This document shows, one piece after another, positions 10,401-18,839 of a stretch of DNA of 64,000 nt. Below the pieces are notes generated by a model that was not told where the DNA came from, did no database searches, and saw nothing but the letters and a program-made list of their open reading frames with translations. Numbering within the stretch: position 1 is the stretch's first letter; each line of letters begins with the position of its first letter. Both the position numbers and the translations under genes were made by a program. The DNA is from Bedellia somnulentella (lineage: Eukaryota; Arthropoda; Insecta; Lepidoptera; Bedelliidae). The stretch is taken from positions 1,984,001-2,048,000 of the forward strand of contig OY755187.1 of NCBI GenBank assembly GCA_963576735.1. Reading direction: 5' to 3'.

Positions 10401-13400
10401 ACTGCCATCTCATTCTAACCGTTATCGTGTCGATAAAATAGCGCTCGTGCTTGCCCTAGGAGGCTAAAAACTCCTGCAGAATCAGTCTACTCAACATTGT
10501 CTGTAGATTGTATGCAAACGCATTGATTGAAATAGTGATAATTGAGACAGCAAGCAGGATTTAGTAAACAACTGGAAAGTATGAATTACATCATCTTTTT
10601 AAGGAACATCAGCGAAAATTTCCAAGCTAAGAACCAAAAGGTGTGTTGTCCAAGTTCGGCTTTGGGAGTCAACTAATACATTGCATTGGTATCATTCTTT
10701 GAAGATTTAAGAGCATGTGTAAAAGTAAACGGGGAAACACAGGCTGGTTGGGAATCTCTAGAGTTGTTCGTCGGATGTTTGATGGATGCTTTTCCGTGGC
10801 TATTTATTCATGGATTACTGTTCTACAGTGTTTCGATAAAGTAAATATTTTTTGAAATCGTGTGGATTCATATTTAATGCGCTGACGAATAAGTTTTGCA
10901 TCATCAGGGGAAGTGTTTCGAGAGATGAGGATATCGCATGTACTTCTTTTGAAAAAAAAAACTAATAAGGGTGAATGTAAATAAAACCAAAACCATGGTT
11001 TTTGAGAGAATGGAAAATGTGACAGAATGCGTGATTAAGATTTATGGAAAGGAAGTGGAACAGGTGAAAGAGTTTGTCTATCTGGGAAGTTAGTTTACAA
11101 GAGATGATTGGAAAATATGATGAAAACATTGGAAAAAGAGTGCATAGTGTATGACTAAATAATCGTTGTCTGAAAAGGTCCATGATGTCTGTGCATGATG
11201 TTGTTCCTGTACCTACTCTTATGTATGCCACCGAATATTGAGTGCGACGGAAGAAGCATGAGAGTATATACTAGAATTATTTCGTCCGTGCAAAAAAAAA
11301 CTTGTTTAGTACAATATCCCTTACTGGTCTGCACAATATTTTTGCAGAAGAACTTCATGGCCACCGGGCTGGGCACAGCGGTGTCGCAGTTGAAGATGGG
11401 AATGACGCGGGACCTCATCTCGTCGTCGTACCTGTCCAGGTCAAAAACTCTTGGCAGACGGTACCATAAGTCACTTTTAAGCTTTTATGTATTAAAGATG
11501 TTCACGAACAAAATATCTTTTGAAATGCAGTGCGAGGGCGTGCATAGCGTACGAATTTGTGACGTCACCCCTATACAGTGTAAGTGCAAAAGAGAACGTG
11601 AGGTACGCTGTCTCTTTTGCTCGTTCTATTCTACCGTCTGCCACTAGTTTTGGTGTCTAGTATAGACTGAATTTCTTAGTTAACTTTCCATGACGTCGTT
11701 AAATATAAAATATCTCTTACTAGTCTGCACAATCTTCCTGCAGAAGAACTTCATGGCCACCGGGCTGGGCACAGCGGTATCACAGTTGACGATGGGAATG
11801 ACGCGGGACCTCATCTCGTCGTCATACCTGTCCAGGTCTGCGCACGCCGAGTTGTTGGCGCTGTTGCAGTAGTAGCAGCGGATTGATGTGGCTGGAATTA
11901 ATATGGACATTCACTTTTACTTGCCTTTAAGGGAGTTTTGGGCGATGCGGTTGGAGACCCATCACCAACAACCTTTATTTTACCTGCTTTCCCCCACTCA
12001 ACTTTCCAAAAGTGGCTGAGGAATTTCTAACTCCTTAGCTCTGGCTACCTCTTCTAGGGATTTATAGCCGTTAGTATATGTATGTATGTATGTTGGTTTT
12101 AAAGAAACTCAACCTTTCTCATCGTTTATCTTCGATGGAGTGGCAGAAGATAATACTTTTAAAAATCACGTGACGTTCTGGTCACCTGATTGATTGAATA
12201 CCCACAGTAATATAATGTTTTTTACAATGGGTAAAAACATTCTGAAGAAACCTACATGGCTGAGTTTTGCTTATTCATCAAACTCAAATGTTCATTCTAG
12301 ATAGAGTGGCAGAGTTCTATTCCAAACTTAAATGACAAACCACGAAAATATACTTCTGTCCATACAAAAAAAAAAACAAAAAAAATACAAAATACAAAAA
12401 TCTTTATTCAGTTTCATGGTTTTTTTACAGAAGTATAAGGTTGGAGCCCCCTTTTAAGTAAATAAATACCTATGCCAGGGGACCCCGCTCCTTCGATTGC
12501 AAGTACATAGTGTTGTACACACCTAGAGCTGCCAATTAGAATTGAAGTTACAGAAAACATTTACTATGAGCACTTCAGAAGATTTTTATTATTACAAGTA
12601 TATTCAAATAGCAAGTATAAAAGTTGAATAACAAATATCACTCGCACATATTTTACTTCGAAGGCACGTATCTCGGTGTGATTTCTAAGTTGTTGCTTAA
12701 AATATTCATGTGTTCGTCAAAACTTTTCACATTTCTTGCGGCGTATTGAAATTATGTATATTATCTTAAGGGCAAACCTTAAAGGTCTACAATACCGATA
12801 CCTAAGCTAACCTATACTCACGGCTATATATCGCATAAAGGGGTAGACAGAGCTTAATAATTTAAAAGAATCTCATCCAATTTGAAGTTTGAGTAGGATA
12901 CATTTTTCGCCCATAAATCATTTTACATACATACATACATATACTCACGGCTATAAATCCCTAGAAGGGGTAGCCGGAGCTAAGGAATTAGAAATTCCTC
13001 AGCCATTTTTGGAAATGTGAGTGGGGAAAAGATGGTAAAATAAAGGTTGTTGGTGATGGGTCTCCAACCGCAACGCCCAAAAATCCCTTAAAAGGCCCCA
13101 ATACCGTTAGTCGCCTCTTACGTACACCCACCGGAAGAAATGGGGTAGTGCAATTCTAAGCCGACACTACACAGCAAATCATTTAACAAGCCCCAAAACC
13201 CAAAGTTACCCTCGACCAACACCCGCGGGATGAAATGGTTTAGTGTTATTCTAAACCGAGCTATACAGTCAATTAAATTATCTTTATATATATAGGTATA
13301 CATTTATTGAGATCACTTTAAGTGATAAGAACATACATTTTTACTTCTATTTATTAATGTATTTTTATAAATAATTTAATTTCGATCAACAATAAAGAAT

Positions 13401-13507
13401 TTTCTGTTCTATTAATTTTAACGTATAATACTAATTTCATACTTACACCCACGAATCAAAGAGCAAAGAGCAATGCAAAAGAATAATAACTTCCTTCTGC
13501 TAGCCAT
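7454..13507 (-). CDS. Ly6/uPAR-domain secreted or GPI-anchored protein
   Basis: Three minus-strand exons join in frame: 13507-13447 (61 nt), 11891-11721 (171 nt) and 7671-7454 (218 nt), total 450 nt, 149 aa plus stop. Introns have gt...ag ends and are phase 1. Exon 1 is a signal peptide (Met-Ala-Ser-Arg-Arg-Lys, then a Leu/Phe/Cys-rich core). Exon 2 begins the mature domain with R-C-Y-Y-C-N-S. Exon 3 ends the Cys-rich fold with C-Q-C-Y-H-D-H-C-N, the C-C-x-x-x-x-C-N-type signature of the three-finger family, then a hydrophobic tail (LLLVPALMMALYYAV) typical of a GPI-attachment signal. There are ten cysteines outside the two hydrophobic ends. Insect relatives (quiver/sleepless, boudin and others) modulate channels, septate junctions or signalling; which one this is cannot be told. 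The second intron holds a BEL/Pao element, a MITE and a LINE fragment. A 5' untranslated exon is not identified. Confidence 0.85.
7977..8314 (+). repeat. BEL/Pao 5' LTR
   Basis: Identical as far as I can see to 9962-10299. Contains an AATAAA signal at about 8086. LTR identity points to recent insertion. Confidence 0.93.
8361..9929 (+). CDS. Gag-integrase fusion ORF of the BEL/Pao derivative
   Basis: A 522-aa frame. Residues 1 to about 190 are charged and coiled-coil-like. Residues about 194-320 match the Gag segment of BEL/Pao elements (DUF1759 type: P-x-F-x-G-D-P-x-E-W). At about 318-328 the sequence jumps to the end of the integrase core (S-P-N-W-G-G-A-W-E-R-L, whose Glu is probably the third acidic catalytic residue) and the DUF5641-type integrase C-terminal domain, ending near 522. 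All of the zinc knuckle, protease, RT, RNase H and the first two catalytic Asp residues are absent. The join stays in frame. It may be a chance product of template switching; whether a protein is made is unknown. Confidence 0.9.
   Translation: MFSTPPPHVMVKTRGALAREKLKFESEDEHSRINETKSEVPMAKNELTDLATKGDLRSLTDAHRRKSVISSVTSMEARRKKLELEAAEAMAKIDKDVIKKKLEADIAALEEECSRSRSSRSPSLRNTDADRVEQWLQDSQPKAELAAPRDVPVENQHQFRSVSAQNDIQKLAEAIKDIAVAANSNSPNNHMLSRLCTPKDLPTFTGDPMEWLSFKQAYDESTEVCHFTAKENLWRLRKCLRGPARDSVVALFVSGTSPEAVIATLELQYGNPDIILPRIIQDIQKLQPVNQDYHRDIIPFAIKVKNYVAAVQSLGQDELKSGAVNYGTTWNFIPVSSPNWGGAWERLIRSVKSSLKIVLKERAPRDEVLLTLMAEVEQIVNGRPLTHVSVEPGSEEALTPNHFLIGSSSNLPILGEFNDSDLVLRKHWRISQRLADLYWSRWLKEYLPLLIPRHKWTNEVSPLNIGDLVVVVDPNAPRNMWLKGRVEAVHPGKDERVRVVDVRTKTGVLRRSAARVAQIPVG
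9962..10299 (+). repeat. BEL/Pao 3' LTR
   Basis: Second 338-base LTR, followed by the GAAAG target duplication at 10300-10304. Confidence 0.93.
10318..10457. mobile_element. MITE-F copy 1
   Basis: 140 bases with perfect 14-bp inverted ends AGGGCAAGCACGAG / CTCGTGCTTGCCCT. Interior shared with 28204-28334 and 54876-55012. It sits 13 bases beyond the BEL/Pao target duplication. Non-coding; superfamily not assigned. Confidence 0.88.
10490..11290 (+). pseudogene. LINE-C reverse transcriptase remnant
   Basis: Fragments of a non-LTR reverse transcriptase in broken frames: a K-V-N-G-like segment with P-W-L-F near 10720-10830, then 'KTKTMVFER' and 'EQVKEFVYLGS' near 10980-11090 with stops and frameshifts, then 'LMYATEY' near 11220. 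These are the thumb-side RT motifs of the family whose C-terminus is at 54290-54762. The catalytic Tyr-Ala-Asp-Asp block is not visible. It lies in the second intron of the Ly6 gene. Confidence 0.75.
11325..11442 (-). pseudogene. Partial duplicate of Ly6 exon 2
   Basis: 118 bases closely match the 3' part of Ly6 exon 2 (11721-11838), including the donor (CAGACCA|gtaagg). The frame is open and keeps two of the five exon cysteines. It lacks the first 50 or so bases of the exon with the C-Y-Y-C motif and the normal acceptor; homology stops abruptly at 'ccaggtc'. It is probably a broken tandem exon copy. An alternative exon using 'ccaagag|TTTTT' as acceptor would keep phase on entry but would lack the first Cys pair. 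Confidence 0.75.
11924..12093 (+). repeat. SINE-B copy, 5' truncated
   Basis: Begins at the 'ggcgatgcggttgg' half and ends in (tatg)n. It starts only about 33 bases upstream (gene sense) of the acceptor of Ly6 exon 2. Confidence 0.85.
12365..12540 (-). repeat. Non-LTR retrotransposon 3' tail
   Basis: On the minus strand: 'gggggctccaaccttatac', 'ccatgaaactgaataaagat' and an A-rich end. I recognise this layout as the polyadenylated 3' end of a lepidopteran LINE. No coding part. The following 12540-12810 shows nothing recognisable. Confidence 0.55.
12812..12860 (-). repeat. SINE-B tail fragment
   Basis: Only the hairpin and 'actcacggctata' end remain. Confidence 0.6.
12925..13178 (-). repeat. 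SINE-B copy, full length
   Basis: Minus-strand copy from (tatg)n tail to 'ctaagccgacactacacagc'. In the first intron of the Ly6 gene. Confidence 0.85.
13195..13268 (-). repeat. SINE-B head fragment
   Basis: Diverged 'gaaatggtttagtgttattc' then 'taaaccgagctatacag', the head of a second copy next to the previous one. Confidence 0.5.
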
Positions 13508-13798
13508 AATTTTGTTTTGTTCGATTGAAAACCTGAAAGGATAAAAGGTTGTATAAAAACCTTAGAATAACGATAACTGGACTATTGTACATAAACATTC
13601 CGCTAAAAGCTTCTTTTTAACTCATTATTTCTTTTCAAAGTGATGCTGTTGTAAAAATTTGGAACCTTTTAAGGAAAATTTGTATTTCTTTGTTGGTCTA
13701 TATATTATGTATCGATCAATATTACACCTTATTCTCATACATTACTAGTAACATTAACTTTTTAAATCATTTAAAACTAGTTGTTTAATAAAAGCGAT

Positions 13799-13975
13799 AA
13801 TACATACATATACTCACGGCTATAAATCCCTAGAAGGGGTAGCCAGAGCTAAGGAATAAGAAATTCCTCAGCCACTTTTGGAAATGTGAGTGGAGAAAAG
13901 ATGGTAAAAATAAAGGTTGTTGGTGATGGGTCTCCAACCGCATCGCCCAAAAATCCCTTAAAATGCCCCTTAATG
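13799..13975 (-). repeat. SINE-B copy, head missing
   Basis: Tail and middle on the minus strand, ending at 'aaaatgcccctt'. Upstream (gene sense) of the Ly6 signal-peptide exon. Confidence 0.8.
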
Positions 13976-14468
13976 TTAGATTTTAATTTTAATTTATCGA
14001 TTTTCTTCTGTACATAATTCTTCCACCATGTCAAGCATAACTTTAAAAAAACTAAGTTACTTACATTGAGTTCTATGTCTTATTTCACAGTAAGAAGTAA
14101 TGCTATTATTTAATATCATGTATGTTTGTAAGCAATACAGTAAAATAAAAATAGTCGTGCACAGACAGACAGACGGAGTAATTTAAAATGCGCGCAATAA
14201 GGACCGGCTAGTATAGGGTTACAAAATTATTGTTAAGTATGAAATAGTATTGTTCATGTGAGTTGATAGTTTCAGTTTTGTTCATAAAAATTGCATAGTA
14301 CTTATTAGGGTTAAAAGCTACCCTTTTTGGTAATTATTGCTGTATGTGTAGATAAATTAGTAGTATCAAAATTAAAAAAAGTTAAAAGTCAAAATATTTA
14401 TTTTTCAAAATTAAGTTAAATATTGAAATTTTCTGAATGTCAAAATTTTAAATATAATATTATATATA

Positions 14469-14823
14469 AACATAAACGTTCACGCCGAATATCCCCGAAG
14501 GGGTTGGCAGAGGTACTAATACTTCTGAACATCACATGACTTTGTCACCTAGTGTTCAGAGTACCCACGTTCTGCATGGACAGGTACTCACGTGATAGGG
14601 GGCAGGCCTATCGCCGTTTTGTACGAATACACTGTCACATGACTAAGTACAACTCAGCCATGTGGGTTTCCTCACGATGTTTTCCCTCACCGTTAACAAC
14701 CATGATAAATTAACCACACATATGTCTTTAGAAAAGACAAATTGGTGTAGGCCCGACCCAGGATTTGAACACTAGTCGTTTGCACGATAACCGAATGTTC
14801 TACCCACTGGGCTATCACGATTA
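14469..14823 (-). repeat. SINE-A copy, full length
   Basis: Minus-strand copy from the 'acgttcacgccgaatat' tail to the tRNA-like head ('gggctatcacg'). Confidence 0.88.
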
Positions 14824-14929
14824 ATATTTATAATATATATAAATATTAATCCGTATAGTTTGGATTGGAAGTAGTTGTAGTTGAATGTTTTCAAAAAGTC
14901 ACGCGTCAATGGGTACATATGAGTAGATT

Positions 14930-15037
14930 GATGAATGTACGTAGAGCTCGAGAGGTCTGCCAGGATCGTGCAGAGTGGCGATCGATAGTCTCTGTCTACC
15001 CCAATAGGAACTAATGGCTTGAGTATGCGCATGTATG
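14930..15037 (+). repeat. LINE-C tail fragment
   Basis: 'ggtctgccaggatcgtgcag' followed by 'agtctctgtctaccccaata' and a short tail. It abuts the next SINE-B copy. Confidence 0.7.
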
Positions 15038-15038
15038 T

Positions 15039-15279
15039 TGTAATGTAGAATAGCATTACCCCATTTCTTCCCGTGGGTGTACGTAAGAGGTGACTAAGGG
15101 TATTAGGGCTTTTTAAGGGATTTTTGAGCGATGCTGTTGGAGACCCATCACCAAACACCTTTATTTTATCATCTTTTCCCCTCTCAACTTCCAATAGTGG
15201 CTGAGGCATTTTCAATTCTTCAGCTCTGGCTACCCCTTTTAGGGATTTATAGCCGTGAGTATATGTATGAATGTATGTT
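15039..15279 (+). repeat. SINE-B copy
   Basis: Near full length, with a 'tgtagaatagcattacccca' head missing the first bases and a (tatg)n tail. Confidence 0.85.
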
Positions 15280-15512
15280 GTAATAAATTCGTAAAACCAA
15301 GAATAAATGTATATCTTCGATTGAAAAACACCCTAAAACCGCCCTGCTTGATGGCAGGGTTCGTAGGAGGCTGACCAAATTATCTATTTGTATAGCCTGG
15401 CTAACTCGTGCAACATAAGCACTAACCCTCGGATCCGTACATTTTTCCAACAAGCATAACGGACAATGGCTTCTACGGTTTAAAATATAAAAGTAATTTA
15501 CATTAAGTATTT

Positions 15513-15750
15513 TGCTGTGTAGTGTCGGCTTAGAATAGCACTACCCCATTTCTTCCGGTGGGTGTGCGTAAGAGGCGACTAACGGTATTGGGACTTTAAA
15601 GGGATTTTTGGGCGATGCGGTTGGAGACCCATTATTAACCTTTATTTTATCATCTTTTCCCCGCTCACATTTCCAAAAGTGGCTGAAGAATTTCTAATTC
15701 CTTAGCTCTGCCTACCCCTTCTAGGGATTTGTAGCCGTGAGTATATGTAT
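15513..15750 (+). repeat. SINE-B copy, full length
   Basis: Complete from 'gctgtgtagtgtcggcttag' to 'gccgtgagtatatgtat'. Confidence 0.85.
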
Positions 15751-15992
15751 TATTTTGGTAAAATCCATATATGTTATCAAAGATAACAGAAAATTCTTCA
15801 AACATTTGTTCCAGTTCCGAGTTTCGATTCCATGTTATAAAACAAGAGCAAACTCAATCTTTGTGTACCAATAAAACCAGAGCGTGATAAGAACAAATGA
15901 AAATGTTAGGTTACATTTGTAAATATTTTATTACGATTAATCTTCCTTATTTTATTAGGAAAAACCGTCTTCAAACCAAAAATCTCAACAGC

Positions 15993-16060
15993 ATATACAT
16001 ACATACATAGACTCACGGCTATAAATCCCTAAAGGGGAAGCCAGAGCTGATAAATTAGCA
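15993..16060 (-). repeat. SINE-B tail fragment
   Basis: (catA)n and 'gactcacggctataaatccc' only. Confidence 0.7.
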
Positions 16061-16204
16061 ACAGCATATATCGCTATTTATTTTATAATGAAAGCTTTGT
16101 GTAGTGGTGATGACGACCACAGATGACATGTTTAGATAGAAAAGAGAAATCTTCTCAAATAGGCAAGGGTCTGAAATATGAATAATAAACGGCATTAATA
16201 AAAA

Positions 16205-16312
16205 GTGGTTGATGTAAATAAGGCTAAAGATTTTTGCCAGAATCATACAAAGTAGCGATCGATAGTCTCTGCCTACCTCAATGAGAATTAATGGCGAAAG
16301 TATATGTATATA
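16205..16312 (+). repeat. LINE-C tail fragment
   Basis: 'agaatcatacaaagtagcga', 'tagtctctgcctacctcaat' and a 'gcgaaagtatatgtatata' tail. Confidence 0.7.
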
Positions 16313-16539
16313 TGTAAAATCTTATACTCACTAAATAAATATACAAAAATCTCCGCACAAACTAGCACTGTTTATAACAACAAGCAAATGAATGGAACTG
16401 CCGATTACTGTTAAGAATGACACAATTATAGTAGCAAGAACTGGAGTAAACAAATTATAGTTATCAGTTAACCTCCGACACGTGGAGCTGATATGCGATT
16501 TTCGGTCATTTCCAATTTATATCAGTGGACGTGGTAATA

Positions 16540-16830
16540 TATTAGCATCATCCTCATAGCCCATAATATGTCCCCCACCAAGTGGCTCGAGCTTTCCCTA
16601 TATAGGGCGATTTGGCCATAGTCCACCACGCTGGCCAATTGCGGGTTGGCAGACTAACGACTACTACCGTAATTAATAGTAGCCGGAACAGATGGCTTAA
16701 CGTGCCCTTCGAATCACGGAATCATCTCAATTTTTGGATAGTCAAGTGATTCGAGCGCTTAACCGCGAGACCACGGAGGCAGTCATCATCATCTATCACT
16801 AGCGTCATCATCGGAGGCAAATGATTTCCA
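16540..16830 (+). repeat. Lepidopteran SINE-like repeat
   Basis: Contains 'gatttggccatagtccaccacgctggcc' type sequence and 'gcgggttggcaga', a short repeat I know from many moth genomes, plus CAT-repeat ends. Boundaries approximate. No tRNA head seen. Confidence 0.55.
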
Positions 16831-16840
16831 CTATGGAGAA

Positions 16841-16911
16841 CATATATACTAGGGGCTACGAATCCAAAAACGGGGTAGCACTTGAAAATTATAAATTCCT
16901 AAGCCACTTGT
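16841..16911 (-). repeat. SINE-B degraded fragment
   Basis: 'ggctacgaatccaaaaacgg' and 'aaattcctaagccactt' match the tail side of SINE-B with many changes. Confidence 0.45.
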
Positions 16912-16914
16912 ACT

Positions 16915-17245
16915 TTAGTAGACAACCGAGATAGCTCAGATGAGGGTTCAAATCTCGGGTCGAACCTGTAACAATTTTGTCTTTTCTAAAGTCAAATTTG
17001 TATTTAATTTATCATAGTTGTTTACGGTGACGAAAAACATCGTGAGGAACCCACATGGCTACTTAGTCATGTGACAGTGTTATATTACAAAACAGCGAAA
17101 GGATGCCCTTTATCACGTGAAGATACTGTCCAAGCAAAACGTGGGTACTCTGAACTTCCGGTGACATTGTTATCTGGTGTCAAGTGTTAGTAACTCTGCC
17201 CACCCTTATTTGACCCCTTCGGGGATATTCGGCGATAAAGTTTGA
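16915..17245 (+). repeat. SINE-A copy with a different tRNA-like head
   Basis: The body ('acatcgtgaggaacccacatg', 'tatcacgtgaagatactg') and tail are SINE-A, but the head reads 'accgagatagctcagatgagg', then the B box 'gttcaaatc', unlike the usual 'cgtgatagcccagtgggtag' head. Confidence 0.75.
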
Positions 17246-17741
17246 GTTGAGTTTGAGAATTTATCTATATAGAAGAAGAGAATATATCTTCTTCATCATC
17301 GCCAGCAAAATATGTCCACTATTTGAAAACATACATACATACCGTCTATATCTATTAGATTCAAAAAAATTGTAAACAAACCATTGCCGGGTATAAAATC
17401 TTTCATTTCATCAAGAAACTACTTCCACATCACTTAAGTTTTACATCCGTCAATCAGGAAAAACTACTGTCCACTTATTAAACAAAATTTAAGTATTAAT
17501 TGTAGCTAAATCTTGCGAAACTCTAAAAATAAGATAAAATGACATTGAGATTATTTGTTATTTTTTCTTATGCAAAAATTTGTGATGGGTATTGAATATT
17601 GAATGATATTGAAGGAATGACAGTAATCGAATACCGATTGATGAATCGATACTACAAGGTTCAATATATATATATATATACATCGCAGTGAATAATATCT
17701 ATAACACCATGAAGTATTGTTTTTTATATAGTATATATAAT

Positions 17742-18443
17742 ATCCCACCAAAAACATTAAATGTAAAAAAATGCCAAGTCTCTCGATGCAGTTTTTCCAT
17801 CTTAAAAAGTTTTGAGATCTCATAGAAGCCAAGTCCTATTCAAAATATTTCGTAGTTATAAATCAACATTTAGTAATTGTATCAATAGTTTTCTTTATAT
17901 TATAATTATAGTGACTTGGCAATGAGCACAAGAAGAAACAAATAAAACGGCATACTCGTATTTGGAGGAGTTGAAAGTTACACACACCGCATGCGTAAAC
18001 ATTAATATCACAAAATTAATTTTCTTTTGGTTTATCCGTGTCGTCTCAACCGAATTTCGGCAACGGCAGTCAGTCTTAGTGCACTCTCGATTCATTTACT
18101 TTTATAAAGCGATGGCCCGTAAGGTATTCTTAATTATTGTATTGGAGCATGTAGTCGGTAGTGACCATCATGATTCACACATAACAAATAATCTGATCAC
18201 TGGTCTCGTCAGTAACATTTGCATATAATTCCAGGCAGCAAGCAGCTTTTAATTTGTGCTCATTGCCAAGTCACTATAATTATAATATAAAGAAAACTAT
18301 TGATACAATTACTAAATGTTGATTTATAACTACGAAATATTTTGAATAGGACTTGGCTTCTATGAGATCTCAAAACTTTTTAAGATGGAAAAACTGCATC
18401 GAGAGACTTGGCATTTTTTTACATTTAATGTTTTTGGTGGGAT
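17742..18443. repeat. 190-bp inverted repeat around a 322-bp spacer
   Basis: Arms 17742-17931 and 18254-18443 are reverse complements with no mismatch that I could find by eye. The spacer holds a plus-strand frame (17962-18228, 88 aa) with no recognised domain. The right arm ends 1-2 bases before a Helitron helicase fragment. I see no target duplication outside the arms. Either a foldback transposon or a recent inverted duplication. Confidence 0.85.
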
Positions 18444-18444
18444 C

Positions 18445-18830
18445 TCATTTATTTTTTGTAATGCATTTCTTTCTTTTACTTTTAGGTGACCTCACAATTT
18501 CTTGGACGTCAGCTACTGCTTTGCTTAGAACCCATTCTCTATCTCTATCTCTTCTGTTTCTTCTCTGAGGCTTCGTTACTTCTAAGGTAGACAAGTCTGG
18601 GCGATATATACTTCGGAGTCGATTATATTCAGCTATTGCTGTCTCCTGAGCTTTGATACTACTAAAATTCACATTTATTAAATGTAATCCACCCAAACTA
18701 GTCACTCTTGAAAGGGCCACGTATGCTTGTTTGACGACTGAAAACTCCCATACATGCTGTATGACAACGAATGAAATAAACACGACCCATCTCCAGGAAT
18801 AGAGATAACTCTGTGTGGACAAAGGTCGCC
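18445..18830 (-). pseudogene. Helitron PIF1-like helicase C-terminus with OTU-like fragment
   Basis: The minus-strand frame carries 'KQAYVALSRVTSLGGLHLIN', the last conserved helicase motif of PIF1-type (Helitron) helicases, and a basic tail. Just upstream, in another frame (about 18768-18815), it reads 'PGDGSCLFHSLS', the Asp-Gly-x-Cys catalytic motif of OTU cysteine proteases. OTU domains are known in some Helitron proteins. Everything between the OTU motif and the last helicase motif is deleted and the frames differ, so this is a rearranged remnant. Confidence 0.75.
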
Positions 18831-18839
18831 ATTTATGTA

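Noticed and set aside
11195..11647. Plus-strand 150-aa frame
   Set aside because: It runs antisense across the duplicated Ly6 exon; the minus-strand reading explains the conserved part.
15290..15480. Fragment of a peroxisomal membrane protein-like gene
   Set aside because: One plus frame reads 'MAGFVGG' then stops, faintly like PXMP4; several stops follow and the minus frame fits no family I know. Too weak to annotate.
17962..18228. 88-aa frame in the spacer of the inverted repeat as a gene
   Set aside because: No recognisable domain and no supporting signals; kept only as part of the inverted-repeat description.
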